The notes beneath the pieces were generated by a model, which searched no databases, was not told the origin of the DNA, and saw nothing but the letters and a program-made list of their open reading frames with translations. Shown here in pieces: positions 17,198 to 26,424 of a stretch of 64,000 nt of DNA (positions within the stretch are counted from its first letter, which is position 1; each line of letters opens with the position of its first letter). Both the position numbers and the translations under genes were made by a program. The stretch covers positions 186,001 to 250,000 of the forward strand of contig BMTG01000010.1 in the NCBI GenBank assembly GCA_014649555.1. The letters run 5' to 3'. This stretch comes from Streptomyces globisporus. GTDB lineage: Bacteria; Actinomycetota; Actinomycetes; Streptomycetales; Streptomycetaceae.

Positions 17198-18724
17198 TCA
17201 GTGCTTCAGATCCGCCCGCAGGACGGGGTCCGACGCGCGGGCCCAGACCTCGGGCAGCTCGCGCTCCCGGGCCTCGGCGACGGCCTCCTCCTGCCCGTAC
17301 AGAAGTCCCCAGGTGAACGCGGTCTCCCCCGCCGCGTGCGCCTGGATCGCGAGGGTCCGCAGGGCCTCGCGGGCCACGACGCTGTCCTGGTGGTCGCCGA
17401 GGACGGTCTGCACGGCCTTCACCCGCTTCGCGAACCGCTTGGCGGGCTTTCCGAGCGCGGGGCGGGCCGACTCGCCCGCGTACCGGGCGCGCTTGGCCGC
17501 CTTGCGGGCCTCGTGCATCGCGGTGTCCCGCTCGGGGCCCGGCGGATGCTCCAGGGCGTGGTCCATGCGTCGCGCGAGCTTCTCGTAGTCCTTGAGTACG
17601 GCCCGGGGCAGGGCCTTGCCCGGTGCCTTGCGGGCGGCCGGGCGCAGGGGCGGTTCGGCGCTCAGGGCGTCGAGTGCGTCCAGGAGGTCGAGATACCGCT
17701 GCCCGTCGAGTACGTCGATGATCCTGCGGCGCGATCCGGTGCGGCGGGCGGCCGACCAGGCGCGGAGCCGGCCGCGCACCGGGCCGAGGGTCAGGGGGGC
17801 GGGCAGGGCCTCGACGCGGGAGCCGATGCGCTCGTCCAGGACTTCCTGGTCGCGGTCGAGGCCCAGTTCCGCGGCGAGCCATTTCAGCTCCGCGCCGAGG
17901 GGGTCGGTGACCTCGCGGTCGAGGATCTTGCGGTGGGTCTTGAAGGCGCTGCGCAGCCGACGGGTGGCGACGCGCATCTTGTGCACCGAGTCGGGCAGAT
18001 CGCGGCGGACGGCGGGGTCGAGGCGGACGATCGTGGCGATCTGCTCGCGCACGTAGGCGAGGACGTGGTCGCCGGCAGCCTGTGGAGCGTCCTTGCCCGG
18101 CTTCCCGCCGTCCCGCTCAGGGGTCGTCTCCCCCAGCGCCCGGGCGAGCTTGGACGCCGACTGCGCGGGGCGGATCCCGGCCTTGCGGAGCCGCTTCTCC
18201 ACGGCGTCCAGGACAGCCGGGTCGCCGTCGTCGGCCAGCTCGACCTCGATCTCGGTCCAGGCCGCGCTGGTGCCGCTCCCCTCCCCCGCGAGCCGCTCCG
18301 CGAGCACCGTGTCGACGCTGACCTCGGCGAGGAGCGTGCCGTCGTCGGCCAGCAGGTGGTGGACGTCCCGCGAGGACAGCAGCCGGACGACGGGGGCGAT
18401 CTCCGCCTGCCGGACCCGGGAGCGCAGGAGGGCGGCCAGCGAGGGCGGCAGGGTGTCGGAGAGCGGTTCGTGGATCTCGTCCCGGACGCCGAGCGCGACG
18501 GGGAACTTCACGTGCCAGCCCTCGTCGTCCCCACCGGTCCTGCGGCGCAGGGTGAGGGAGTCGGCCGCCAGGCGGAGGTCGGCGGTGTCCCAGTAGACGG
18601 CGTCGAGCTCGGTCCGGCCGCGCGGGGCGACCCGGCCGACCCCGGCCGCCCGCGTCAGGTCGGGCAGCCGGGTGTCTTCGGTGGCTTCGTACTTCCGCTC
18701 GATCTCGCGCTTGGTGTCCGCCAT
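17198..18724 (-). CDS. CYTH and CHAD domain-containing protein
   Basis: The protein has 508 residues. The N-terminal CYTH domain (1 to about 200) opens with the ExExK-type motif REIERKYEAT and contains LTLRRRTGGDDEGWHVKFP, the triphosphate-binding tunnel strands. The C-terminal CHAD domain (about 215-505) has the conserved VHKMRVATRRLRSAFKTHRKIL and ARKAAKRARYAGE basic segments. CYTH proteins hydrolyse or bind inorganic triphosphate or related compounds, and CHAD domains bind polyphosphate, so a role in polyphosphate metabolism is likely. The gene lies between rodA and the radical SAM gene on the same strand. Confidence 0.93.
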   Translation of the reverse strand: MADTKREIERKYEATEDTRLPDLTRAAGVGRVAPRGRTELDAVYWDTADLRLAADSLTLRRRTGGDDEGWHVKFPVALGVRDEIHEPLSDTLPPSLAALLRSRVRQAEIAPVVRLLSSRDVHHLLADDGTLLAEVSVDTVLAERLAGEGSGTSAAWTEIEVELADDGDPAVLDAVEKRLRKAGIRPAQSASKLARALGETTPERDGGKPGKDAPQAAGDHVLAYVREQIATIVRLDPAVRRDLPDSVHKMRVATRRLRSAFKTHRKILDREVTDPLGAELKWLAAELGLDRDQEVLDERIGSRVEALPAPLTLGPVRGRLRAWSAARRTGSRRRIIDVLDGQRYLDLLDALDALSAEPPLRPAARKAPGKALPRAVLKDYEKLARRMDHALEHPPGPERDTAMHEARKAAKRARYAGESARPALGKPAKRFAKRVKAVQTVLGDHQDSVVAREALRTLAIQAHAAGETAFTWGLLYGQEEAVAEARERELPEVWARASDPVLRADLKH

Positions 18725-18754
18725 GTACGGACACCTACCCGCGACCGGCCGGGT

Positions 18755-19948
18755 TCAGGCGGACATCGGCCGTTGCACCCTGATGGACTGGAGCAGTCCG
18801 ACCGCCACCCAGACGGCGAACATCGAGGACCCTCCGTAGGAGACGAAGGGCAGCGGCAGTCCGGCGACCGGCATGATGCCGAGCGTCATGCCGATGTTCT
18901 CGAAGGACTGGAAGGCGAACCAGGCGATGATTCCGGCGGCGACGACCGTGCCGTACAGCTCGGTGGTCTCGCGGGCGATCCGGCAGGCGCGCCACAGGAC
19001 GACGCCCAGGAGCACGATGATCAGCCCCGCGCCGAGGAAGCCCAGCTCCTCGCCGGCCACGGTGAAGACGAAGTCGGTCTGCTGCTCGGGCACGAACTGA
19101 CCGGTGGTCTGGGTGCCTTCGAAGAGTCCGGTGCCGGTGAGCCCGCCGGAGCCGATCGCGATGCGGGCCTGGTTGGTGTTGTAGCCGACGCCCGCCGGAT
19201 CGAGCGCGGGGTTGGCGAAGGCGGCGAACCGGGCGATCTGGTAGTCGTCGAGCAGACCGAGCTGCCAAATGGCGACGGCCCCGCCCGCGCCCGCGCCGAT
19301 GAGGCCGAAGACCCAGCGGTTGGAGGCGCCGGAGGCCAGCAGGACGCCGAGGACGATGACGGCCATGACCATCACCGAGCCGAGGTCCGGCATCAGCATG
19401 ACGATGGCCATCGGGACCGCCGCGAGGCCCAGCGCCTTGGCGACGGTGCGGTGGTCGGGGTGGGCCTGGTCGCCCGCGTCGACGCGGGCGGCCAGCAGCA
19501 TCGCCATCACGAGAATGATGGTGATCTTGGTGAACTCCGAGGGCTGGATCGAGAAGCCCGCGGGCAGTTTGATCCAGGCGTGCGCGCCGTTGACCGTGGT
19601 GCCGAGCGGGGTGAGGACCGCGAGGACCAGCAGCACCGAGATGCCGTAGAGGACCGGCACGGCCCCGCGCAGCGTGCGGTGGCCGAGCCAGATCGTGCCG
19701 ATCATCAGGGCGAGGCCGATGCCGGTGTTGAGGGCGTGCCGCAGGAGGAAGAAGTACGGGTCGCCCTGGGTGAGGTGGTCGCGGTTGCGGGTCGCGGACC
19801 ACACGAGGAGCGAGCCGAGGAACGAGAGCGCGAGCGCGGCGCCGAGCAGCGGCCAGTCCAGCCGCCGTGCGAGGGAGTCGCGGGCCGTCAGCTTGGCCCA
19901 GGGGCCCTCGTCGGGGGTGTAGCGGGAGACGGAGAATCCACCTGCCAT
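18755..19948 (-). CDS. rodA: RodA/SEDS-family peptidoglycan glycosyltransferase
   Basis: This 397-residue polytopic SEDS protein polymerises lipid II together with its partner class B PBP. Recognisable segments are NGAHAWIKLPAGFSIQPSEFTKI, the conserved SEDS loop before the catalytic region, and the C-terminal GLPLPFVSYGGSSM. About ten hydrophobic helices are visible. The ATG at 19948 shares its A with the TAA stop of pbp2, so the two are translationally coupled and probably work as a pair. The frame is open further upstream, but that part lies inside pbp2. The Streptomyces orthologue (sfr) is needed for normal spore walls. Confidence 0.95.
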   Translation of the reverse strand: MAGGFSVSRYTPDEGPWAKLTARDSLARRLDWPLLGAALALSFLGSLLVWSATRNRDHLTQGDPYFFLLRHALNTGIGLALMIGTIWLGHRTLRGAVPVLYGISVLLVLAVLTPLGTTVNGAHAWIKLPAGFSIQPSEFTKITIILVMAMLLAARVDAGDQAHPDHRTVAKALGLAAVPMAIVMLMPDLGSVMVMAVIVLGVLLASGASNRWVFGLIGAGAGGAVAIWQLGLLDDYQIARFAAFANPALDPAGVGYNTNQARIAIGSGGLTGTGLFEGTQTTGQFVPEQQTDFVFTVAGEELGFLGAGLIIVLLGVVLWRACRIARETTELYGTVVAAGIIAWFAFQSFENIGMTLGIMPVAGLPLPFVSYGGSSMFAVWVAVGLLQSIRVQRPMSA

Positions 19949-22170
19949 TACGGCTGCCTCCCCGTGGACGCGGGCGATCCGGTGAGTCCGGGCTGGCCTC
20001 CGGGCGGCAGGGGCAACTGGGGTTCCTGTCCTCCCGGCTGCTCCTCGGGCGTGACCGGGGTCGGGTCGTAGGGCTTGACCTTGGGTGCGGGGATCGATCC
20101 GTCGGGCTGGACCTTCGGCAGCGCCTTCTGGGGCTCGGGCAGCAGGGCCCTCTTCTTGTCCTGGTTGCCGGCGGAGTCCAGGCCGTAGAGCGCGTCGTAG
20201 ATCTTGCGGACGGCGGGCCCGGCGGAGCCGGAGCCGGTGCCGCCCTGGGAGATCGTCATGACGATCGTGTAGTCGTCGGTGTAGGTCGCGAACCAGCCGG
20301 TGGTCTGCTTGCCGTACACCTGGGCGGTACCGGTCTTGGCGCGCATCGGGATCTTGTCCTGCGGCCAGCCGCCGAACCGCCAGGCGGCGGTACCGCCCGG
20401 CTCGACCACCGAACGCAGCCCCTTGTCGAGGTCCTTGATGGTCTGCGCGTTGACCGGGAGCTTGCCGCTGACCTTGGGCTCGATCTCCTGGACGGTCTTG
20501 CCGTCGGGGCTGATCACGGCCTTGCCGACGGTGGGCTCGTGCAGGGTGCCGCCGTTGCTGATGGCGGCGTAGGCGGTGGCCATCTGGATGGGCGTGACAA
20601 GGACGTCGCCCTGCCCGATCGAGTAGTTGATGCTGTCGTAGGCCTTGAGCTGGTTGCCTTCGAGGCAGCTCTCGTACGCGATCTGCTGGACGTAGGTGCC
20701 GCCCTTCTTGCCCTCCTTGCACCAGGCGTCCTTGTTCGCCTCCCAGAAGTCCTGCTTCCACTGGCGGTCCGGGATGCGGCCCTTGACCTCGTTGGGCAGG
20801 TCGATGCCGGTCTCGGAGCCGAGCCCGAAGTCACGGGCCGTCGTGTAGAACCAGTTCTTGGCGTCCTTCTTGGGCTTTATGCCGCCGTCCTTCACCCACT
20901 CCTCGTGGCCGAGGCGGTAGAAGACGGTGTTGCAGGAGTACTTGAGCGCGTCGCCGAGGGTGATGGGCCCGTGGCCCTGGGACTCGAAGTTCGCGAAGGT
21001 CTGGTTGCCCAGGCTGTAGGAGCTGCTGCACTCGTAGCGGTCGTTGAAGGCGTGGCCGCCGCGCACGGCGGCACTGGCCGAGACCACCTTGAAGATCGAG
21101 CCGGCCGGGGCCTGGCCCTGGATGCCCCGGTTGAGCAGCGGGTAGTTGGACTTCTTGCTGGTGAGCTTGGCGTACTGCTTGCCGGAGATGCCGCCGACCC
21201 AGTCGTTGGGGTCGTAGTCGGGCTGGGAGGCCATCGACACGATGCGCCCGGTCTTGGACTCCATGACGACGACGGCGCCGGAGTCGGCCTCGTACTTCCG
21301 GCCGGTGATCTTGTCGGTCTCGTTCCGGACCTGCTTCATCGCGGCGGCGAGCTCGTATTCGGCGACCGCCTGGACACGGGCGTCGAGGCTGGTGACGAGG
21401 GTGGAGCCGGCCACCGCCGGGTCGTTCTCCGCCTCGCCCATGACGCGGCCGAGGTTGTCGACCTCGTAGCGGGTGACGCCCGCCTTGCCGCGCAGCTCCT
21501 TGTCGTAGGTGCGCTCGATCCCGGACCGGCCGACCTGGTCGGAGCGCAGGTAGGGCGACGGGCCGTCCTGCGCCTTCTGGATCTCGTCGTCGGTGACGGG
21601 CGACAGATAGCCGAGCACCTGCGCGGTCCTCGCCTTGCCCGGGGCGGCGTAGCGGCGTACGGCGGTGGGTTCGGCGGTGATGCCGGGGAAGTCCTCGGCA
21701 CGCTCACGGATCTGGAGGGCCTGCTGGGTGGTGGCCTCGTCGGTGACCGGGATCGGCTGGTAGGGCGAGCCGTTCCAGCAGGGCTGGGGGGTCTTGGAGT
21801 CGCAGAGGCGGACCTTGTCCCGGACGTCCTGGACCTTCATGTCGAGGACATCGGCGAGACGGGTGAGGACGCCGACGCCGTCGTCCTTCATCTTCAGCAG
21901 CTCGGTGCGGCTGGCGGAGACGACGAGACGGGTCTCGTTGTCGGCGAGCGGTACGCCGCGGGCGTCGAGGATCGAGCCGCGCACGGCGGGCTGGACGACC
22001 TGCTGCACGCCGTTGCCCGCGGCTTCGGCGGTGTACTCGTCGCCGTTGCGGATCTGGAGGTACCAGAGGCGTCCGCCGAGGGTCAGCAGCAGCGAGAAGA
22101 CGAGGACCTGGATGACGATGAGCCGGATCTGGACCCGCTGGGTCCGCCCGGTCTCAGGAATATTGCTCAC
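19948..22170 (-). CDS. mrdA: Penicillin-binding protein 2 (class B transpeptidase)
   Basis: This 740-residue protein has a short cytoplasmic start, one membrane helix (LIVIQVLVFSLLLTLGGRLWYLQI, about 16-39) and a pedestal domain with RGSILDARGVPLADNE. The transpeptidase domain carries the active-site SxxK as SIFK (near residue 362), SxN as SCN (near 412) and KTG as AKTGTAQV (near 612). The C-terminus is a Pro-rich tail of about 60 residues. It cross-links peptidoglycan with RodA as its glycosyltransferase partner. It follows mreD after a 99-bp gap and is coupled to rodA. Confidence 0.96.
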   Translation of the reverse strand: MSNIPETGRTQRVQIRLIVIQVLVFSLLLTLGGRLWYLQIRNGDEYTAEAAGNGVQQVVQPAVRGSILDARGVPLADNETRLVVSASRTELLKMKDDGVGVLTRLADVLDMKVQDVRDKVRLCDSKTPQPCWNGSPYQPIPVTDEATTQQALQIRERAEDFPGITAEPTAVRRYAAPGKARTAQVLGYLSPVTDDEIQKAQDGPSPYLRSDQVGRSGIERTYDKELRGKAGVTRYEVDNLGRVMGEAENDPAVAGSTLVTSLDARVQAVAEYELAAAMKQVRNETDKITGRKYEADSGAVVVMESKTGRIVSMASQPDYDPNDWVGGISGKQYAKLTSKKSNYPLLNRGIQGQAPAGSIFKVVSASAAVRGGHAFNDRYECSSSYSLGNQTFANFESQGHGPITLGDALKYSCNTVFYRLGHEEWVKDGGIKPKKDAKNWFYTTARDFGLGSETGIDLPNEVKGRIPDRQWKQDFWEANKDAWCKEGKKGGTYVQQIAYESCLEGNQLKAYDSINYSIGQGDVLVTPIQMATAYAAISNGGTLHEPTVGKAVISPDGKTVQEIEPKVSGKLPVNAQTIKDLDKGLRSVVEPGGTAAWRFGGWPQDKIPMRAKTGTAQVYGKQTTGWFATYTDDYTIVMTISQGGTGSGSAGPAVRKIYDALYGLDSAGNQDKKRALLPEPQKALPKVQPDGSIPAPKVKPYDPTPVTPEEQPGGQEPQLPLPPGGQPGLTGSPASTGRQP

Positions 22171-22269
22171 TGGGTGCCCCCGGTGGTGGTCCGGCTGGGG
22201 GTACGGGGGTCGTCCCCCGGGAGATACAGCCTCACGCGGTGCCCCCGGGCCCCTCGGTCACGTACGGCT

Positions 22270-22935
22270 TCACAGGCGCTTGACCCCCTTGATCCTGCCC
22301 GCGCGGGAGGCCCGGTTACGGGCTGCCTTGGCCCGCAGGCCGCCGCGCTGGTTGCCGATCCGCAGACCGGTGCCCGAGGCGAGCCAGCCGGCGGCGACGT
22401 CGTTGCCCCCGGAGGAGGCCTCGGCGAGCGGGTCGTTCTCGGTGCGTCTGGCCAGCGCCATGATGAGCGGCACCGTGAAGGGCGCCAGCAGCAGGTCGTA
22501 GACCACGGCCGTGAACAGCAGGCTGCCCAGGCCCACATGGCGGGCGGCGGTGTCGCCGACGAGCGCGCCGACGCCCGCGTACAGCAGGGTCGAGCCGATC
22601 GCGGCGGCGACGACCGCGGCCATCGGGGCGAAGGCCGACTTCAGCTGCCCGTTCTCCGGGCGGATCATGCCCGCGAGGTAGCCGATGACGCAGAGCACCA
22701 GCGCGTAGCGTCCGGCTGCGTGGTCGGCGGGCGGCGCGAGGTCCGCGAGGAGGCCGGCGCCGAAGCCGATGAGGGAGCCGCTGACCGGGCCGTACACGAA
22801 GGCGAGTCCGAGGACGGTGAGCAGCAGGAGGTCCGGGACGGCGCCGGGGAGCTGGAGACGGGCGAGGACGGAGACCTGGATGACCAGGGCGACCACGACC
22901 AGGGCGGTGGAGAGCAGGGTCCGGTTGATGCGCAT
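22270..22935 (-). CDS. mreD: Rod shape-determining protein MreD
   Basis: This 221-residue membrane protein has five to six hydrophobic segments: LLSTALVVVALVIQVSVLARL at the N-terminus, PDLLLLTVLGLAFVYGPVSG, then YALVLCVIGYLAGMI and GLGSLLFTAVVYDLLLAPF. It also has a basic cytoplasmic tail (RAKAARNRASRAGRIKG). It belongs to the MreBCD elongasome, which positions lateral wall synthesis; in Streptomyces this mainly affects spore wall integrity. Its identity is helped by position, five bases after mreC and ahead of pbp2. Confidence 0.93.
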   Translation of the reverse strand: MRINRTLLSTALVVVALVIQVSVLARLQLPGAVPDLLLLTVLGLAFVYGPVSGSLIGFGAGLLADLAPPADHAAGRYALVLCVIGYLAGMIRPENGQLKSAFAPMAAVVAAAIGSTLLYAGVGALVGDTAARHVGLGSLLFTAVVYDLLLAPFTVPLIMALARRTENDPLAEASSGGNDVAAGWLASGTGLRIGNQRGGLRAKAARNRASRAGRIKGVKRL

Positions 22936-22940
22936 GGGGA

Positions 22941-23999
22941 TCAGCCCTGCTCCTGGCCGTCGGCCGCGTTGTCGGGTTGCTGGGCGTTGCCCTGCTGGTT
23001 GCCTGCCGCGTCACCGGCGTCGCCGCCGCCCGGCTTCTCGTTGATGTTGCCGACGACCTTGCCGGATCCGTCCACCAGGTCGCCGTTGGGCTGGACCGTG
23101 ACGGTGACCGTGGGGGTCGGCTTCGGCTTCGTCTTGACGGGCTGCTTGGGCAGGACCGTGTCGCGCGGGTCCTGGCGGGGGGCCTGGACGACGACGCCGA
23201 CGATGTCGAGCTTGGTGAACCCGACGTACGGCTTCACATAGACCGTGCGGGTCAGCGCGCCGCCGGACGGGTCGACGCGGACGACCTCGCCGACCGGGAC
23301 GCCGGGCACGAAGGGCTTGTCCTTGCTGGAGCCGAAGGTGACCAGCCGGTCGCCGGCCTTCACCTTGGCCTTGCCGTTGAGGAACTGCACCGACAGCGGG
23401 CGCGAGCCCTGGCCGGTGGCGAAGCCGAGTTCGTCGGTCTTCTCCATCCGGGTGCCGACGGTGAAGTCGGGGTCGTTGGCGAGCAGGACCGTCGCGGTGC
23501 CCGGGCCGACGGTGGTGACCCGGCCGACCAGCCCTTCCCCGTTGAGAACGGTCATGTCGCGGCGGATGCCGTCGTCGGACCCGGCGTCGATGGTGACCGT
23601 CCAGGAGAAGCCCTGGGCCGCTCCTATGGCGATGACCTCGGCGCCCTTGATGCCGTACTGTCCGGCGCCCGCGTTCTTCAGCATGGCGTCGAGCTGACGG
23701 ACCCGGCTGTTGGTGCGGTCGTCGCTGCCGAGCTTGGCCTTGAGCGCCGCGTTCTCCTTCTCCAGGGTGGAGATCCGGTCGTGCCGGTTGCCGGAGTCCC
23801 TGACCGCGCCTATGGCGTTGCCCACCGGGTCGACCGCTGCCGCGACGCCGTTCTCGACCGGTCCGAAGACGGTGGCCGCGGCCTGCCGCGCGCCGTCGAC
23901 CGGTGACCCCTCGCCGCCTCGGATATCCACCGTGATCAGGGCGAATGCGATGGCGATCAAGAGCACCAGGAGCAGCCGGCTCTCTCGTGTGTCCCTCAC
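22941..23999 (-). CDS. mreC: Rod shape-determining protein MreC
   Basis: This 352-residue protein starts at a GTG at 23999, giving MRDTRESRLLLVLLIAIAFALITVDIR, a single membrane anchor. A coiled coil follows at about residues 70-115 (RISTLEKENAALKAKLG), then the beta-barrel region with TIDAGSDDGIRRDMTVLNGEGLVGRV. The C-terminal 80 residues are a Pro/Thr-, Gly- and Gln-rich linker (KTKPKPTPTVTVTV), which is longer than in rod-shaped proteobacteria. It links the MreB scaffold to PBP2-RodA outside the membrane. A 183-bp gap separates it from mreB, so it may have its own promoter. Confidence 0.95.
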   Translation of the reverse strand: MRDTRESRLLLVLLIAIAFALITVDIRGGEGSPVDGARQAAATVFGPVENGVAAAVDPVGNAIGAVRDSGNRHDRISTLEKENAALKAKLGSDDRTNSRVRQLDAMLKNAGAGQYGIKGAEVIAIGAAQGFSWTVTIDAGSDDGIRRDMTVLNGEGLVGRVTTVGPGTATVLLANDPDFTVGTRMEKTDELGFATGQGSRPLSVQFLNGKAKVKAGDRLVTFGSSKDKPFVPGVPVGEVVRVDPSGGALTRTVYVKPYVGFTKLDIVGVVVQAPRQDPRDTVLPKQPVKTKPKPTPTVTVTVQPNGDLVDGSGKVVGNINEKPGGGDAGDAAGNQQGNAQQPDNAADGQEQG

Positions 24000-24182
24000 G
24001 TGCGGCGGCCGTGCCTTCCTCGTCGGAATATTCGTGCCTGTATACGTCTCCGTACGGGGTACCGGTCGGGTGTGTCCCCGCTCCAGTACGTGTACAGCAA
24101 CGATCTATATCAACGATCCGGCGACCGGAGCGGGTGCGTCCGCTCGCCGGATCGGGTGTGTCCCGGGGAATCCACGCACCGT

Positions 24183-25202
24183 CTAACGACGGGGCTGGGC
24201 GTCCAGCACCTGCTGGAGCGCCTCGAACTCCTCGACGCACTTGCCGGAGCCGAGCGCCACCGAGTCCAGAGGGTCCTCGGCGATGTGGATCGGCATGCCG
24301 GTCTCGTGGCGCAGCCGTTCGTCCAGACCGCGCAGCAGCGCGCCGCCGCCGGTGAGGACGATGCCGCGGTCCATGACGTCGCCGGACAGCTCGGGCGGGC
24401 ACTTGTCCAGCGTCGTCTTCACGGCGTCGACGATCGCGTTGACCGGTTCCTCGATGGCCTTGCGGACCTCGGCGGCCGAGATGACGACCGTCTTGGGCAG
24501 GCCGGAGACCAGGTCGCGACCGCGGATCTCGGTGTGCTCGTCCTTGTCCAGGTCGAACGCCGAACCGATGGTGATCTTGATCTGTTCGGCGGTCCGCTCA
24601 CCAAGGAGGAGCGAGTACTCCTTCTTGATGTGCTGGATGATCGCGTTGTCCAGTTCGTCACCGGCGGTCCGGATCGACTGGGCAGTGACGATTCCGCCGA
24701 GCGAGATCACGGCGACCTCGGTGGTGCCGCCGCCGATGTCCACGACCATGTTGCCGGTGGCCTCGTGGACCGGCAGCCCCGAGCCGATGGCCGCGGCCAT
24801 GGGCTCCTCGATGATGTGCACCTGGCGCGCGCCGGCCTGCGTGGACGCCTCGATGACGGCGCGGCGCTCGACCCCGGTGATACCGGAGGGCACGCAGACG
24901 ACGACCCGGGGGCGCGCCAGATAGCGACGCTTGTGGATCTTGAGGATGAAGTAGCGGAGCATCCGCTCGGTGATCTCGAAGTCGGCGATCACGCCGTCCT
25001 TCAGCGGCCGCACGGCAACGATGTTGCCCGGCGTACGCCCGATCATCTTCTTGGCCTCGGAGCCGACCGCCAGAATTCCGCCGGTGTTGGTGTTGATGGC
25101 CACGACGGACGGCTCGTTCAGAACGATGCCGCGCCCCCTGACGTACACCAGCGTGTTGGCAGTCCCGAGGTCGATAGCCATGTCACGGCCGATGAACGAC
25201 AT
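24183..25202 (-). CDS. mreB: Rod shape-determining protein MreB (bacterial actin)
   Basis: This 339-residue actin-fold ATPase starts at the ATG at 25202 ([20 protein letters not shown]), eight bases behind AAGGGG. A GTG/ATG seven codons upstream is not needed for the fold. Phosphate-1 (DLGTANT), phosphate-2 ([13 protein letters not shown]) and the adenosine motif ([15 protein letters not shown]) are all intact. MreB filaments guide wall synthesis; in Streptomyces the protein localises to sporulation septa and thickens the spore wall. It is the first gene of mreBCD-pbp2-rodA. Confidence 0.97.
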   Translation of the reverse strand: MSFIGRDMAIDLGTANTLVYVRGRGIVLNEPSVVAINTNTGGILAVGSEAKKMIGRTPGNIVAVRPLKDGVIADFEITERMLRYFILKIHKRRYLARPRVVVCVPSGITGVERRAVIEASTQAGARQVHIIEEPMAAAIGSGLPVHEATGNMVVDIGGGTTEVAVISLGGIVTAQSIRTAGDELDNAIIQHIKKEYSLLLGERTAEQIKITIGSAFDLDKDEHTEIRGRDLVSGLPKTVVISAAEVRKAIEEPVNAIVDAVKTTLDKCPPELSGDVMDRGIVLTGGGALLRGLDERLRHETGMPIHIAEDPLDSVALGSGKCVEEFEALQQVLDAQPRR

Positions 25203-25430
25203 TGAGTTCCCCTTGTTCCCCATGAGGATGCGTCGGGCCTTCCCAGGTAGCGAAGATGGCTTGTTCTGGTAGGCGAGGTTGGCGCTGCGGGCGTGGAAGC
25301 TTCCATCGTAGTGCCGTATGCACGGACACAGCGCGAGGGTCCTTCGCCATTGTGAGCGGAACGGGTGGCCGTTCTACCCAAGGTGACGTTACGTCGGAGG
25401 GATGCGTTCCCGCGATCCCAAACCCTATGC

Positions 25431-25464
25431 CGAGGGGCGACCGAATTACTTCGGTCGCCCCTCG
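25431..25464 (-). terminator. Terminator of ndk
   Basis: A 15-bp perfect stem (25431-25445 with 25450-25464; CGAGGGGCGACCGAA on the left arm) with the tetraloop TTAC lies 26 bp beyond the ndk stop and upstream of mreB. It isolates ndk from the mre operon. Confidence 0.85.
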
Positions 25465-25490
25465 CCTACAGCGCTGTTTGGCCGATCGGG

Positions 25491-25904
25491 TCAGGAAAGT
25501 CCCGGAAAGAAAAGCTTCAGTTCTCGCTCTGCGGACTCCTCCGAGTCCGAGGCGTGGATGAGGTTCTCCCGGGTGATCGTGCCGAAGTCACCACGGATGG
25601 ACCCGGGCGCGGCGGCGATCGGGTCGGTGGGGCCGGCCAGGGCGCGGACGCCCTCGATGACCCGCTCCCCTTCGGCCACGAGGGCGACGACGGGGCCGGA
25701 CGCCATGAACTCCATGAGCGGCTCGTAGAACGGGCGGCCCTTGTGCTCGCCGTAGTGCTGCTCCAGCGTCTCGTGGTCCAGGGTGCGCAGCTCCAGGGCG
25801 GTGATCCGCCAGTTCGCCTTGCGCTCGATGCGGCCGACGATCTCGCCGATCAGGCCACGGCGGACAGCGTCGGGCTTGAGCAGGACGAGAGTGCGCTGAG
25901 TCAT
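25491..25904 (-). CDS. ndk: Nucleoside diphosphate kinase
   Basis: This 137-residue enzyme transfers the gamma phosphate from NTPs to NDPs through a phosphohistidine. Visible are the N-terminal TLVLLKPDAVRRGLIGEI, the nucleotide site around GRPFYEPLMEFMASGPVVALV, and the active-site histidine in NLIHASDS near residue 117. The start ATG at 25904 has AAGGAG eight bases upstream, which rules out the longer open frame. It is a single gene with its own terminator. Confidence 0.98.
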   Translation of the reverse strand: MTQRTLVLLKPDAVRRGLIGEIVGRIERKANWRITALELRTLDHETLEQHYGEHKGRPFYEPLMEFMASGPVVALVAEGERVIEGVRALAGPTDPIAAAPGSIRGDFGTITRENLIHASDSEESAERELKLFFPGLS

Positions 25905-26063
25905 GTACGGCTCCTTGCAAGGCCAGGCATACGGGTGCGGTGAGGCGAGATTACAGGGGTACGGGAACGGATCCACGCCCGGGTTCACCCTGGGTCACCT
26001 TCGGCCCCCGGATCCGCCGGAACCCGCGGTGGAGGCGGGCGTGTCGGCGGCCGCCGTGGGTGC

Positions 26064-26417
26064 TCAGGCCGTGGCCTCTTCGGCTTCCTGCTGAGCGGCC
26101 CAGCGCGCCTTGGCCTCGTCGATCTTGCGGCCGTAGTGGATCGAGGCCCACCACAGTCCGCCGAAGGCCAGCCCCAGGATGAACATCATCGGGACCACGA
26201 ACCCGCTGAGGACCAGCGCGACCTGGAGCGCCCAGCCGAGCTGGATGCCGCCGGGCCGGGTGATCATTCCGCACAGCAGCACGGACAGGGCCATGCCGAT
26301 GCCGCACACCGTCCAGACCACGGTCATGGAGGCGTCGTCCAGCTTCATCGCGACGAGACCGGCGAAGCCGATGACGAAGAACTCACCGATCAGCGTCGAG
26401 GCGCAGAGCGTCCGCAT
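26064..26417 (-). CDS. DUF4233 small membrane protein
   Basis: This 117-residue protein has three to four predicted helices (LIGEFFVIGFAGLVAMKL, VVWTVCGIGMALSVLLCGMI, LGWALQVALVLSGFVVPMMFILGLAFGGL) and a charged C-terminal tail (YGRKIDEAKARWAAQQEAEE). It matches the actinobacterial DUF4233 family, whose members regularly follow folC. It starts eight bases after the folC stop, so it is co-transcribed. Function is unknown. Confidence 0.85.
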   Translation of the reverse strand: MRTLCASTLIGEFFVIGFAGLVAMKLDDASMTVVWTVCGIGMALSVLLCGMITRPGGIQLGWALQVALVLSGFVVPMMFILGLAFGGLWWASIHYGRKIDEAKARWAAQQEAEEATA

Positions 26418-26424
26418 CCCTCTC